Below are positions 39,609 through 48,211 of a stretch of DNA of 64,000 nt, one piece after another. The stretch comes from Mesorhizobium sp. M00.F.Ca.ET.216.01.1.1 (GTDB taxonomy: Bacteria; Pseudomonadota; Alphaproteobacteria; Rhizobiales; Rhizobiaceae). The stretch is taken from NCBI RefSeq assembly GCF_004010325.2, contig NZ_SADR02000002.1:124001-188000 (forward strand), written 5' to 3'. The notes under the pieces were generated by a model. That model had not been told where the DNA came from, ran no database searches, and saw only the letters and a list, made by a program, of their open reading frames with translations. The position numbers were made by a program, and so were the translations under genes. Positions within the stretch are counted from its first letter, which is position 1, and the number at the start of each line of letters is the position of its first letter.

Positions 39609-39679
39609 CATGCGCCGCACTGGTGTACGGCGCATGTCATAGATAACCACGAAACTGCCGACGCGAAAGTGTCGGCAGT
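39609..39679 (-). terminator. Two hairpins between rpoZ and rsh
   Basis: ACTGCCGAC (39654-39662) pairs perfectly with GTCGGCAGT (39671-39679), just downstream of rpoZ on the minus strand, and is followed there by a weak T-run (AGTTTCG). A second perfect 9-bp stem, CATGCGCCG/CGGCGCATG, lies at 39609-39636. The first may terminate or attenuate rpoZ transcription; the second precedes the rsh start by about 30 bp and could affect rsh translation. Confidence 0.55.
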
Positions 39680-39690
39680 CGCGGCAAAGA

Positions 39691-40092
39691 TCAATAGTCG
39701 TCGCTTTTTTCCGGGGGCACCAGACCTTCGATGCCGGCCAGGAGGTCTTCCTCGGTCATGCGGTCGAAGGTGATGTTGTCCTCGGTGTCGTCGGCATCAG
39801 CTGCCGCGACAGCGCCGCCTGTCTGGTCGGCGATCGCCTCGCCGTCAGCCTCCGGCTCGTCGACCTCGACATGCTTCTGCAGCGAGTGGATCAGATCTTC
39901 CTTGAGGTCGTCGGGCGACAGCGTTTCTTCGGCGATCTCGCGCAATGCGATGACCGGGTTCTTGTCGTTGTCGCGAGGAACGGTGATCTGCGCACCCTGG
40001 CTGATCTGGCGGGCACGGTGGCCGGCTAGAAGCACGAGCTCGAAGCGGTTATCGACCTTGTCGATGCAATCTTCAACGGTTACGCGGGCCAT
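39691..40092 (-). CDS. rpoZ: RNA polymerase omega subunit
   Basis: This 133-residue protein begins [20 protein letters not shown], the diagnostic omega N-terminus, followed by [20 protein letters not shown] and [13 protein letters not shown]. The acidic C-terminal extension of about 50 residues ([18 protein letters not shown]) is typical of rhizobial omega. It stabilises RNA polymerase and is a ppGpp contact in proteobacteria. It is next to rsh, which makes ppGpp. Confidence 0.96.
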   Translation of the reverse strand: MARVTVEDCIDKVDNRFELVLLAGHRARQISQGAQITVPRDNDKNPVIALREIAEETLSPDDLKEDLIHSLQKHVEVDEPEADGEAIADQTGGAVAAADADDTEDNITFDRMTEEDLLAGIEGLVPPEKSDDY

Positions 40093-40413
40093 GAGCTGCC
40101 CCTTTCATGCCTGGATTTGATGGAAAACAGGCGCGGTCCATAACCTGAACGCCGCCAAAATACAAGCTTTTTGGCAATGCCGGTTCCAGGGCCAAGTCCG
40201 GGGCCGGGCCAAGGCCGGGCCAAGGCGAGGTCCAGGCGCGCCGCCCGCGACGATACGGCACCGATCACAATTGCTTGCTGTGCAGCATCATACCCTTGGA
40301 TTGCCGTAAAACCGGCGTTATCTCGAATGACGAAGGTCAGCCGGTCTATTTGAAGCCGACCGATAGTCACGCGCATTTACACGACCGCTTATTTTCGAAA
40401 AGGAATATTTTCC
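40093..40413. other. Divergent intergenic region between rpoZ and the NYN gene
   Basis: About 320 bp holding both promoters. A GC-rich direct repeat, GGCCGGGCCAA twice in tandem at about 40202-40223, stands out. A purine-rich AAAAGGA ribosome site precedes the NYN gene. No terminator or RNA gene is evident. Confidence 0.4.
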
Positions 40414-40995
40414 ATGTTCGACCCTCGTGAAAAAATCGCCCTTTTTATCGACGGTGCCAATCTTTACGCCACGTCGCGCGCGCTCGGCTTCGACATCGAC
40501 TATCGCAAGCTGCTGGCGAGCTTCCAGAAACGCGGCTACCTGCTGCGCGCCTATTACTACACCGCGCTGGTCGAGGATCAGGAATATTCCTCGATCCGGC
40601 CGCTGATCGACTGGCTCGACTATAACGGCTTCAAGGTGGTGACCAAGCCGGCCAAGGAATTCACCGACTCGACCGGCCGCCGCAAGATCAAGGGCAATAT
40701 GGACATCGAGCTGACCGTCGATGCGTTGGAAATTGCCGATGTCGTCGACCACTATGTCATCTTCTCCGGGGACGGAGATTTCCGCACGCTGGTCGAGGCG
40801 CTGCAGCGGCGCGGGCGCAAGGTCTCGATCGTCTCCACCATGGCCTCGCAGCCGCCGATGATCTCGGATGACCTGCGCCGCCAGGCCGACCATTTCATCG
40901 ACCTGATGACGCTGAAGAACGAAGTCGGCCGCGATCCGTCCGAGCGGCCGGTGCGCCGGCCCGAGCCGGCCGAAGTCGACGAGGAAGACTATTGA
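40414..40995 (+). CDS. NYN-domain (LabA/DUF88-like) protein
   Basis: This 193-residue protein begins REKIALFIDGANLYATSRAL, the first Asp of a PIN-like nuclease fold. KGNMDIELTVDALEIA and VIFSGDGDFRTLVEALQRRG supply the remaining acidic residues, so the metal site is complete. NYN proteins are predicted RNases; close relatives have the LabA/DUF88 label. The C-terminus is an Arg/Pro/Glu-rich tail. Its TGA is overlapped by the TTG start of the UDG gene (TTGA). Confidence 0.9.
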   Translation: MFDPREKIALFIDGANLYATSRALGFDIDYRKLLASFQKRGYLLRAYYYTALVEDQEYSSIRPLIDWLDYNGFKVVTKPAKEFTDSTGRRKIKGNMDIELTVDALEIADVVDHYVIFSGDGDFRTLVEALQRRGRKVSIVSTMASQPPMISDDLRRQADHFIDLMTLKNEVGRDPSERPVRRPEPAEVDEEDY

Positions 40996-41669
40996 CGGCG
41001 GCGGCGTTGACCGCGCCCTTGGCAGCCTCCCCCGAGCCCGACCGCGACTGCCCGCTCTGCCCGCGGCTGCACGACTTCATCGCCGGATGGCGGCAGCGCG
41101 AACCGTCATGGTTCAACGCGCCGGTGCCGACCTTTTTGCCACCGGAGGGCGAGGAAGCCGTCAGGCTGCTGATCGTCGGGCTGGCGCCGGGCCTGCGCGG
41201 GGCGAACCGGACTGGACGTCCGTTCACTGGCGACTTCGCCGGCGACCTGCTCTACAACACACTGATCGCGCACGGCATGGCACGCGGCGAGTTCAAGGCA
41301 CGGCCGGATGACGGGCTGGAACTTGTCGGCACGGCGATCACCAACGCGGTGCGCTGTGTGCCGCCGGACAACAAGCCGGCGGGCGCCGAGATTGCTACCT
41401 GCCGCTGGTTCCTGGTGCCGACAGTCGCGCGGTTCAAAAACCTGCGCGCCGTGCTGGCGCTGGGCTCGATCGCCCACCAGTCGACCGTGCGGGCGCTCGG
41501 CCAGCGCGTCGCCGCCTACCCGTTCCGGCATGGCGGGCAGCAGCAGACCGACGGCATCACGCTGTTCTCCAGCTACCACTGCTCGCGCTACAACACCAAC
41601 ACGGGCCGCTTGACGGAAGCGATGTTCGTCAATGTCTTCAATGAGATAGAAGCTTTTCTGAAGAAATAG
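40992..41669 (+). CDS. Family 5 (UDGb-type) uracil-DNA glycosylase
   Basis: A TTG at 40992 inside the NYN stop is preceded by GAGGA at the right distance and gives 225 residues. It has the Fe-S-type cysteine cluster start CPLCPRLHDFI, with a later Cys in AVRCVPPDN and Cys in IATCRWFLVP. Motif A is GLAPGLRGANRTGRPFTGDF, as in family 5. The second motif reads SSYHCSRYNTNTGRLT, with HCS where many UDGs have HPS. It removes uracil from DNA. Its 3' end overlaps an antisense membrane-protein frame by 82 bp. Confidence 0.9.
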   Translation: MTAAALTAPLAASPEPDRDCPLCPRLHDFIAGWRQREPSWFNAPVPTFLPPEGEEAVRLLIVGLAPGLRGANRTGRPFTGDFAGDLLYNTLIAHGMARGEFKARPDDGLELVGTAITNAVRCVPPDNKPAGAEIATCRWFLVPTVARFKNLRAVLALGSIAHQSTVRALGQRVAAYPFRHGGQQQTDGITLFSSYHCSRYNTNTGRLTEAMFVNVFNEIEAFLKK

Positions 41670-42145
41670 AGGCGGACGCGCCCCATTCGGCCAGAAGTAT
41701 CAGAGGCGATCGCGAACAACCAGGCCAAAATATCCAGCGACAATAGAAACAGCGCCAGCTGCAGCGCGATGCGCAGGCGCTGAATGATCCGCCAATTGCC
41801 GGCCATGTCGGATTTGATACGGAGCGCAAGCGCCCGGTGCATCCCATCCATGGTTGCAGGAGGATCCTGGTCGACGAAGTCCTGGAGCAACTGCTCCGGG
41901 TCGAAGCGGAACGTATAGTTGTAGTACGGCCACAACATGAACACGACCAGCAACCCGATAAGAAAAAGCAATGCCAGCGCCAGCCAGTCCCACGGCCCCA
42001 CTCCATCGGCGAGCGCCCTGCCTCCAAGAAGAGAACCTGCGAACGCGGTTGCGAAGATCAGATTTCCTGCGCGGGTATTGAGATTTTCAACCACGCCCTG
42101 CTGGTGTTCGAGACCACGCACCGCCTCTGCGTAAACAAAAGCCAA
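41588..42145 (-). CDS. Small three-helix membrane protein, unknown function, uncertain ends
   Basis: The frame starts at a TTG (42145), since no ATG is available after the in-frame stop upstream, and gives 185 residues. Features are a helical N-terminus (VRGLEHQQGVVENLNTRAGN), membrane segments at about residues 27-42, 53-74 and 128-148, and a cytoplasmic loop DFVDQDPPATMDGMHRALAL between them. The last 27 codons are antisense to the UDG 3' end and may not be ancestral. The layout vaguely resembles SLATT or Pycsar-effector-type membrane proteins, but this is weak. I do not recognise a family with confidence. Confidence 0.5.
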   Translation of the reverse strand: MAFVYAEAVRGLEHQQGVVENLNTRAGNLIFATAFAGSLLGGRALADGVGPWDWLALALLFLIGLLVVFMLWPYYNYTFRFDPEQLLQDFVDQDPPATMDGMHRALALRIKSDMAGNWRIIQRLRIALQLALFLLSLDILAWLFAIASDTSGRMGRVRLYFFRKASISLKTLTNIASVKRPVLVL

Positions 42146-42432
42146 GCGAGAATCGCCGCCTTCTGTCGCAGTAGGCGGGACATTGCTGTTTTTTCACTGA
42201 TGAAGGACGCTCGGGCATTTACCGTTTCACCTGCGATTTAGAATACGATGTGAACAGCCGCATTTGCGAAGGCTTAATGCCTTCAGATCGAGAGGCAAGC
42301 GTTTCCTTGCAGCGCTGAGATGAATTACTGCACCAAGCAAGTCCCATGAACTTCGGCGCGGCCCCACCGAAACAGGTTGCGCAAGAGTGGTGCTGTCCCT
42401 CCAGCAAGGCGTGCCGGCGGGAGTGACGTTCG

Positions 42433-43158
42433 CTAATTCGAAGACATCGATTCAGGCGGCGCGAATAGTGCGGCCAGCGTCCCCTGCCCGCCCTTGAGAA
42501 CGTTCAGATCGACATCACCGCTGATGCCGTCGACACGGCCCCTGTTGTGGTACTGCCAGTAAATCCAGTCGTCCTGGCTTGGCCGCAGCGCCAGCGAGCG
42601 AAGCCAGTGCGGGCGGCCGACGATCTGTTTGCCGTAGGCATCTGCGGCCTCGTCCGTCACATAGACGATCGCCGTCTTGCCGAACGCTGCCTCGACCGGG
42701 CCGAGGAACGCCTGGAGTTCGGCATTCAGCTGTTCAGGCGACGGCCGCTGCGGGCAATTGCCGCCGAATTCGATGTCGACGACCGGCGGCAGCAGCGGCT
42801 GGTCGCGAGGCACCGTGGAGAGGAAATTGCGCGCCTGGTCGGCGCCCGGCCTGCAGAAGGTGAAGAAATGATAGGCGCCGACCGCGATACCGGCGGCGCG
42901 GGCCTCGCGCAGGTTGGCGGCGAAAGCATCGTCGACATGGTCGCCGCCTTCGGTCGCCTTGATGACGGCGAAGGCGACATCATCGGCAGCAACGCGCCGC
43001 CAGTCGATCCGGCCCTGATGATGGGAAACGTCAATGCCTCGGACCGGATAGCTGCTGCGGTCCGGAGAAAAGGTCTGGAAATAGAGAAAGCCGCCCACAG
43101 CGACGAGGCACGCCAGGACCAGAATTGCAGCCCCCCAGAGGATGATCCGGTTCTTCAA
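42433..43158 (-). CDS. Glycoside hydrolase family 25 lysozyme
   Basis: A TTG at 43158 follows AGGGGG at about six bases, giving 241 residues. One N-terminal membrane anchor or uncleaved signal (IILWGAAILVLACLVAVGGF) precedes the GH25 catalytic domain. The catalytic Asp/Glu pattern is visible as VRGIDVSHHQGRIDW, VAFAVIKATEGGDHVDD, GAYHFF and PVVDIEFGGNC. GH25 enzymes cleave the N-acetylmuramyl-N-acetylglucosamine bond of peptidoglycan. It is probably a periplasmic, membrane-tethered muramidase. Confidence 0.9.
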   Translation of the reverse strand: MKNRIILWGAAILVLACLVAVGGFLYFQTFSPDRSSYPVRGIDVSHHQGRIDWRRVAADDVAFAVIKATEGGDHVDDAFAANLREARAAGIAVGAYHFFTFCRPGADQARNFLSTVPRDQPLLPPVVDIEFGGNCPQRPSPEQLNAELQAFLGPVEAAFGKTAIVYVTDEAADAYGKQIVGRPHWLRSLALRPSQDDWIYWQYHNRGRVDGISGDVDLNVLKGGQGTLAALFAPPESMSSN

Positions 43159-43248
43159 GACTACCCCCTGTCGTATCCTGCCTTTTGTCAGCGCTCCCTG
43201 CCAAAGAGGCAGATCGGACCTTCGCCGTCAGCTAGCGCCGGACATCTC

Positions 43249-43728
43249 TCATCCACGCTCCTTCAGCAGCCGGCCCTTCTCGCGCGACCAGTCACGCTGC
43301 TTCTCGGTCTCGCGCTTGTCGTGCAGTTTCTTGCCACGGCCGACGGCAAGCAAGAGCTTGGCGCGGCCCTTGTCGTTGAAATAGATTTTTAGCGGCACCA
43401 GCGTCATGCCTTCGCGGTCGACGCTCTGCGCCAGCTTGGCCATCTCGCGCTTGTTGAGCAGCAGCTTGCGGCGCCGGCGCGGCTCGTGGTTGAAGCGGTT
43501 GGCCTGCAGATATTCCGGCAGATAGGAATTGATCAGCCAGATCTCACCGCCCTCGACCGAGGCGTAGCTGTCCTGGATGTTGGCCTGGCCCTGGCGCAGC
43601 GACTTGACCTCGGTGCCGGTCAGCACCAGGCCGGCCTCTATGGTGTCGAGCACCTCGTAGGAAAACCGCGCCTTGCGGTTTTCCGCAACGGTCTTGTTGT
43701 TGGGATCGGCTTTTCTGACTTGATTCAT
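43249..43728 (-). CDS. smpB: SsrA-binding protein SmpB
   Basis: This 159-residue protein has [20 protein letters not shown] and [20 protein letters not shown], then the tmRNA-binding barrel and the basic tail ([19 protein letters not shown]), all characteristic of SmpB. It escorts tmRNA to stalled ribosomes. It lies about 25 bp downstream of dapA on the minus strand. The tmRNA gene itself is not in the window. Confidence 0.96.
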   Translation of the reverse strand: MNQVRKADPNNKTVAENRKARFSYEVLDTIEAGLVLTGTEVKSLRQGQANIQDSYASVEGGEIWLINSYLPEYLQANRFNHEPRRRRKLLLNKREMAKLAQSVDREGMTLVPLKIYFNDKGRAKLLLAVGRGKKLHDKRETEKQRDWSREKGRLLKERG

Positions 43729-43753
43729 GATGCGGAGAGGTGGCGCCTCAGCA

Positions 43754-44635
43754 CTAATTAATCAAGCCGGCATGTTTCATGGCCGCATCGATCTTCTCGG
43801 CCGTCGATGGCTCGACCGTCATCAGCGGCGAACGCAGCACATTCTCGACCTTACCCAGCTTCGACAGCGCATATTTTGCGCCGGAAACGCCGGGCTCCAG
43901 GAAGATCGCCTTGTGCAGCGGCAACAGGCGGTCCTGCAGATCCAGTGCCTTGGCGCTGTCGCCGGAAAGCGTTGCCTCCTGGAATTCGGCGCATAGCCGC
44001 GGCGCGACATTCGACGTCACCGAAATGCAGCCGACGCCGCCATGCGCGTTGAAGCCGAGCGCAGAGGCATCCTCGCCGGACAGCTGGATGAAATCCTTGC
44101 CGCAGGTGGCGCGCTGCTCGGAAACCCGCTCGACCTTGCCGGTGGCGTCCTTGACGCCGACGATGTTCCTGAAGTCGTGCACCAGCTGGCCCATCGTCTC
44201 CGGCGTCATGTCGATGACCGAGCGCGGCGGAATGTTGTAGATGATGATCGGCAGACTGGTCGCCTTGGCGACCGCGGCGAAATGCGCGTAGAGACCGCGC
44301 TGCGTCGGCTTGTTGTAATAGGGCGTGACGACGAGGGCTGCGTCGGCGCCCGCCTTCTCGGCATACTGGACCAGCCCAACCGCTTCTTCGGTGTTGTTGG
44401 AGCCGGCGCCGGCGACGACCGGAACGCGGCCCTTGGCCACCTCGATGCAGACCTTGACGACATGGCGGTGCTCATCATGCGACAGCGTCGGCGACTCGCC
44501 GGTGGTGCCGACCGGGACCAGGCCCGTGGTGCCTTCGGCGATCTGCCAGTCGACAAGTGCGCGAAAGGCTTTCTCGTCGAAACGGCCGCTCTTTTCGAAC
44601 GGTGTGACGAGCGCGGTCAGCGAGCCTCTCAGCAT
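43754..44635 (-). CDS. dapA: 4-hydroxy-tetrahydrodipicolinate synthase
   Basis: The start at 44635 ([20 protein letters not shown]) follows AAGGAG; upstream codons in the open frame are not protein-like. The 293-residue enzyme has [15 protein letters not shown], Tyr in [17 protein letters not shown] and the Schiff-base Lys in [10 protein letters not shown]. It condenses pyruvate with aspartate semialdehyde in lysine and diaminopimelate synthesis. It is divergent from the lytic transglycosylase gene and precedes smpB. Confidence 0.95.
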   Translation of the reverse strand: MLRGSLTALVTPFEKSGRFDEKAFRALVDWQIAEGTTGLVPVGTTGESPTLSHDEHRHVVKVCIEVAKGRVPVVAGAGSNNTEEAVGLVQYAEKAGADAALVVTPYYNKPTQRGLYAHFAAVAKATSLPIIIYNIPPRSVIDMTPETMGQLVHDFRNIVGVKDATGKVERVSEQRATCGKDFIQLSGEDASALGFNAHGGVGCISVTSNVAPRLCAEFQEATLSGDSAKALDLQDRLLPLHKAIFLEPGVSGAKYALSKLGKVENVLRSPLMTVEPSTAEKIDAAMKHAGLIN

Positions 44636-44871
44636 GTCGTCCAACTCCTTGGGACTTATAGGTTCTTGGTATTTTGGTGTTTTGTCGTGCGCGCCTTCTA
44701 GCCGAAAGCGAAGCCGCGCACCATAGTCTCGACATTGTTGCGCGGCAAGCATTGCCTTGGTGCCAGCAAGTGCAATTCCAACGACCTCTATAATCTTTTG
44801 TTTACGGGCTCTTCACCACAGCCGACTAGGCTCAGTCCATCTGTGCCTGTGGGTCATGTGCAAGGACAGGG

Positions 44872-46965
44872 ATGACGCAAACCGCCAGACGGAATCGGCT
44901 TTTCGCGCTGGTTGGCGCGATCGTTGCGTTGATGCCGGGCGCGGCGATCGGCGGCAGCGTCGACGTGCAGCTGACGTCGGCCATCCCGATACCTGTGCCG
45001 AGCCCTCAGGACCTGCGGCGCGATAGCCTGCAAGACAACAGCCTGCAGGACAACAGCCTGCAAGACGGGCAGCCGTCCCCATCCACCAGCGTCGTCATGC
45101 TGAAGAGCGGCCTCGACGCGCTGGCGGCCAACGACATTGCCGCTGCGCGCAAGGTGCGCGAGGCGTTGCCGGCCAATTCGCTCGACCGCCACATCCTTGC
45201 CTGGGCGATCGCGCTCTATGGCGGCGACAAGGTGCCGAGCGGCGACATTGCGGACGCAGCGAAGATGCTGCCCAATTGGCCGGGCACAATCGCCCTGCGC
45301 AAGAACAGCGAGCGCGCGCTCTACCGCGAGAACCCCTCGCCCGAAATCGTGGTGAAGGCGTTCGACGGCAGCCAGCCGCAGACATTCGAGGGTGTGGTGA
45401 TCCTCGCCCGCTCCTATATGTCGTTGGGCAACGCCAAGGCAGCGCGCTCGGTGCTGTCGCCGTTCTGGCGCACAGAAAAGCTCGAAGCCAAGGACGAGGC
45501 GGCGATCATCCGCGAGTTCGGCACGCTGATCCCGGCCGCCGACCACCGTTTGCGCATGGAGCGCATGTTCTATGCCGACCGGGTCAATTCGGCGCTGCGC
45601 GTCGCCGGCCTCGCAGGCGCCCAGCAACTGGCCGATGCCTGGGCAGCGGCGGACAGGGGCGACAACAACGCGGCCAAGCTGCTGAAGGCGGTGCCGGCCG
45701 AGCAGCGTTCGGCCGGCTATTTCTTCGCCGAGGCCGAATATCTGCGCAAACAACAGAAGTTTTCCGACGCCGCCGCGGTGGTGATGAAGGCGCCGAGCGA
45801 CCGCGACGCGCTGGTCGACCCCGACGCCTGGTGGGTCGAGCGCCGGGTGCTGTCGCGCGAACTGGTCGACCGGGGCGACATGAAGACCGCCTACCAGATA
45901 GTAGCCGCGCACGCCGCCGAAAGTGCCGCCAATGCCGCCGAGGCGGAGTTCCATGCCGGCTGGTACGCGCTGCGCGGCCTCAACGATCCAAACACCGCCG
46001 CAAAACATTTCGCGCGGATCGCCGACCTCGCCCAGGGGCCGATGGCGCTGTCGCGCGCCTATTACTGGCTCGGCCGCGCCGCCGAAGTCGGCGGCCCCGG
46101 CAACGCCAAGGACTATTTCACCCGTGCCGCCGCCTACGGCACCACCTACTACGGCCAGCTCGCCGGCGAGCGCGTCGGCCGGACCAACCTCAACATCGTC
46201 TACCCGCAGCCGAGTGCCGCCGACCGCCGGAATTTTGCCGCCCGCGAGGCCGTCAGCGCTATCAAGCGGCTGCAGGAGGCGGGCTACGACCGCTATGCCG
46301 AGACGCTCTATCGCGACCTTGCCGGGCAGCTGACCAGCCCCGGCGAACTGGCGCTGCTTGCCGTACTGGCGGAAAAACAGGGCAACCACTTCATGGCGCT
46401 GAAGGTCGGCAAGATCGCCGGCGCGCGCGGCATCGATGTCGGCGCGCTGTCGCATCCGCTGGGCGTCATTCCCGACACCGCCAACATTTCCGGCTCGGGC
46501 AAGGCGCTGGCCTATGCGATCGCCCGCCAGGAAAGCGAGTTCAACATCGGCGCCATCTCCAGCGCCGGCGCGCGCGGGCTGCTGCAACTGATGCCGGGCA
46601 CCGCCAAACAATTGGCCAAGAAGGCCGGATTGAGCTTCTCGCAGGCGCGGCTGACCACCGATGCCGGCTACAACGCGACGCTGGGCGCGGCATTCCTCGG
46701 CGAGCAGCTCGGCCGCTTCGACGGCTCCTACGTGCTGACCTTTGCCGGCTACAATGCCGGCCCCAACCGCGCCGCCCTGTGGGTGGCCAAGTATGGCGAC
46801 CCACGCGGCAAGGACATCGACGCCGTCGTCGACTGGATCGAGCGGATTCCCTACACGGAAACAAGAAGCTACGTGCAGCGCGTGATGGAGAATTACGAGG
46901 TCTACAAGATGCGCATTTCCGGCAGATACGACATTGTCGGAGACCTGGTGAACGGACGGGGTTAA
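44872..46965 (+). CDS. slt: Soluble lytic murein transglycosylase
   Basis: This 697-residue periplasmic protein has a signal peptide (FALVGAIVALMPGAAIGG), a long alpha-helical superhelix (about residues 60-520) and a C-terminal SLT domain. The catalytic Glu lies in AIARQESEFNIGAISS, near residue 553. SAGARGLLQLMPGTAK, FAGYNAGPNRAALWVAKYGD and IPYTETRSYVQRVMENYEVY complete the family pattern. It cuts peptidoglycan to 1,6-anhydromuropeptides. Residues about 50-65 contain three near-identical pentapeptides (SLQDN-type) encoded by a 15-bp tandem repeat. Confidence 0.93.
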   Translation: MTQTARRNRLFALVGAIVALMPGAAIGGSVDVQLTSAIPIPVPSPQDLRRDSLQDNSLQDNSLQDGQPSPSTSVVMLKSGLDALAANDIAAARKVREALPANSLDRHILAWAIALYGGDKVPSGDIADAAKMLPNWPGTIALRKNSERALYRENPSPEIVVKAFDGSQPQTFEGVVILARSYMSLGNAKAARSVLSPFWRTEKLEAKDEAAIIREFGTLIPAADHRLRMERMFYADRVNSALRVAGLAGAQQLADAWAAADRGDNNAAKLLKAVPAEQRSAGYFFAEAEYLRKQQKFSDAAAVVMKAPSDRDALVDPDAWWVERRVLSRELVDRGDMKTAYQIVAAHAAESAANAAEAEFHAGWYALRGLNDPNTAAKHFARIADLAQGPMALSRAYYWLGRAAEVGGPGNAKDYFTRAAAYGTTYYGQLAGERVGRTNLNIVYPQPSAADRRNFAAREAVSAIKRLQEAGYDRYAETLYRDLAGQLTSPGELALLAVLAEKQGNHFMALKVGKIAGARGIDVGALSHPLGVIPDTANISGSGKALAYAIARQESEFNIGAISSAGARGLLQLMPGTAKQLAKKAGLSFSQARLTTDAGYNATLGAAFLGEQLGRFDGSYVLTFAGYNAGPNRAALWVAKYGDPRGKDIDAVVDWIERIPYTETRSYVQRVMENYEVYKMRISGRYDIVGDLVNGRG
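45022..45066 (+). repeat. Three-unit 15-bp tandem repeat inside slt
   Basis: The units are GATAGCCTGCAAGAC (45022-45036), AACAGCCTGCAGGAC (45037-45051) and AACAGCCTGCAAGAC (45052-45066). They encode DSLQD-NSLQD-NSLQD in the region after the signal peptide. The length is a multiple of three, so copy-number changes would keep the frame. This looks like a slippage-prone coding minisatellite. Confidence 0.8.
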
Positions 46966-47120
46966 GCGAGGGGCGACAGTTTAAGCCAAGGGCTGGCGAT
47001 CCTTCGCGCCCCCCTGTCTCGCCAACATCTTAAGGATTTTTCAGCGCCGGCGCTTCGATTTGACCGCCCCTGCCCTCACCTGTAGCAGTCGAAAACGATC
47101 CGACGGGGCGAGGAGTCCAC

Positions 47121-48014
47121 ATGCCGAACGACCATGATTTCTCCGATTTCTTCTATGCCGCGCCGGACGGGCTTGAACTGCACGCCCGCATCTATGGCGA
47201 AGCGAATTCCGCACTCTGGCCAGTCGTCTGCCTGCCGGGCCTGACCCGCAATTGCCGCGATTTTCATGAGCTGGCGCTGCATCTGTCGATGCGGACGAAG
47301 CGAAAAATCGTTGTCTTCGACTATCGCGGGCGCGGGCAGTCCGCCTACGATCCCGATATCAGCCACTATAATGTCGGCGTCGAGGCTAGCGACATCCTCG
47401 CCGGGCTGGCAACGTTGGGCATCGACAACGCGGCCTTCATCGGCACGTCGCGCGGCGGGCTGATCATCCATATGCTCGGCGCGATACGGCCGGCTGCGCT
47501 GAAAGCCATTGTTTTCAACGACATCGGCCCGGTGATCGAATCAACCGGGCTTGCCCATATCCGCTCCTATCTTGACCCTTCGCCCCAGCCGAAAACCTGT
47601 ACCGAGGCGGTCAGCGCCCAACGCCGCGCGCATGGCGATGACTTTCCCGCGCTGACAGAGACGGATTGGCAACGGATGGTATGGGCTCTTTATCGCGAGA
47701 CGGCTGCAGGACTGATGCCGGATTTCGACCCGAAGCTGGTCGACACGCTGGCCGGCCTCGACCCCGCCAAGCCGCTACCTGATCTATGGCCGCAGTTCGA
47801 GGCGCTGGCTGCCATACCGATGCTTGCGATACGCGGCGCCAATTCGAAACTTCTGTCCATCGAAACGCTGGAGCAGATGCGAAAGCGTCATCCCGGCATG
47901 GAGGCGATCACGGTCGAGGGCCAGGGCCATGCACCTTTCCTCGAGACCGGCAGCCTGTCCGGCAGCATCGCGGCGTTTCTCGACCGGGCCGAGCGGCAGT
48001 CCAAGTTAAAGTAA
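47121..48014 (+). CDS. Alpha/beta hydrolase
   Basis: This 297-residue protein has the oxyanion/first-strand segment WPVVCLPGLTRNCRDFHELA and the fold-typical VFDYRGRGQSAYD. The nucleophile elbow is FIGTSRGGLIIHMLG, with Ser in GTSRGG, and His in GQGHAPFLETGS near the C-terminus completes the triad. Substrates range from esters to epoxides and cannot be assigned. The ATG at 47121 is preceded by GGGGCGAGGAG. It appears monocistronic. Confidence 0.87.
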   Translation: MPNDHDFSDFFYAAPDGLELHARIYGEANSALWPVVCLPGLTRNCRDFHELALHLSMRTKRKIVVFDYRGRGQSAYDPDISHYNVGVEASDILAGLATLGIDNAAFIGTSRGGLIIHMLGAIRPAALKAIVFNDIGPVIESTGLAHIRSYLDPSPQPKTCTEAVSAQRRAHGDDFPALTETDWQRMVWALYRETAAGLMPDFDPKLVDTLAGLDPAKPLPDLWPQFEALAAIPMLAIRGANSKLLSIETLEQMRKRHPGMEAITVEGQGHAPFLETGSLSGSIAAFLDRAERQSKLK

Positions 48015-48086
48015 AACTCAAGACCACAATCGGTCTTGGAGTTGTCACTTTAGTATAAGCAAGCTCGGCAGGGCAATCGCTGCCGA
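48015..48086 (+). terminator. Hairpins downstream of the hydrolase gene
   Basis: Just after the hydrolase stop, AACTC-AAGACC (to about 48025) pairs with GGTCTT-GGAGTT (to about 48043) with one bulge. Downstream, TCGGCAG (48065-48071) pairs with CTGCCGA (48080-48086). Neither has a strong T-run, so this is a probable but weak transcription end between the hydrolase and the convergent integrase gene. Confidence 0.45.
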
Positions 48087-48211
48087 CAAATGACACTCGT
48101 GTCGGCGACAACCAGCTGCCGAAGTCGGCGCCGCCAACGCTCGGAACGAGCTGAGGGCAGATCCAAAACCTGAGCGATCTGCCCTGGTAGCCTTACGCCA
48201 GATCGGCAGAA

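Noticed and set aside
40201..40230. Possible origin-like or riboswitch GC repeat between rpoZ and the NYN gene
   Set aside because: Only two short tandem units, with no known riboswitch features or DnaA boxes.
42219..42407. 62-codon minus frame between the small membrane protein and GH25 genes
   Set aside because: No ribosome site or recognisable features; composition is not clearly coding.
45276..47033. 585-codon frame overlapping slt in another frame
   Set aside because: Off-frame translation of a well-supported lytic transglycosylase, extremely Arg-rich.
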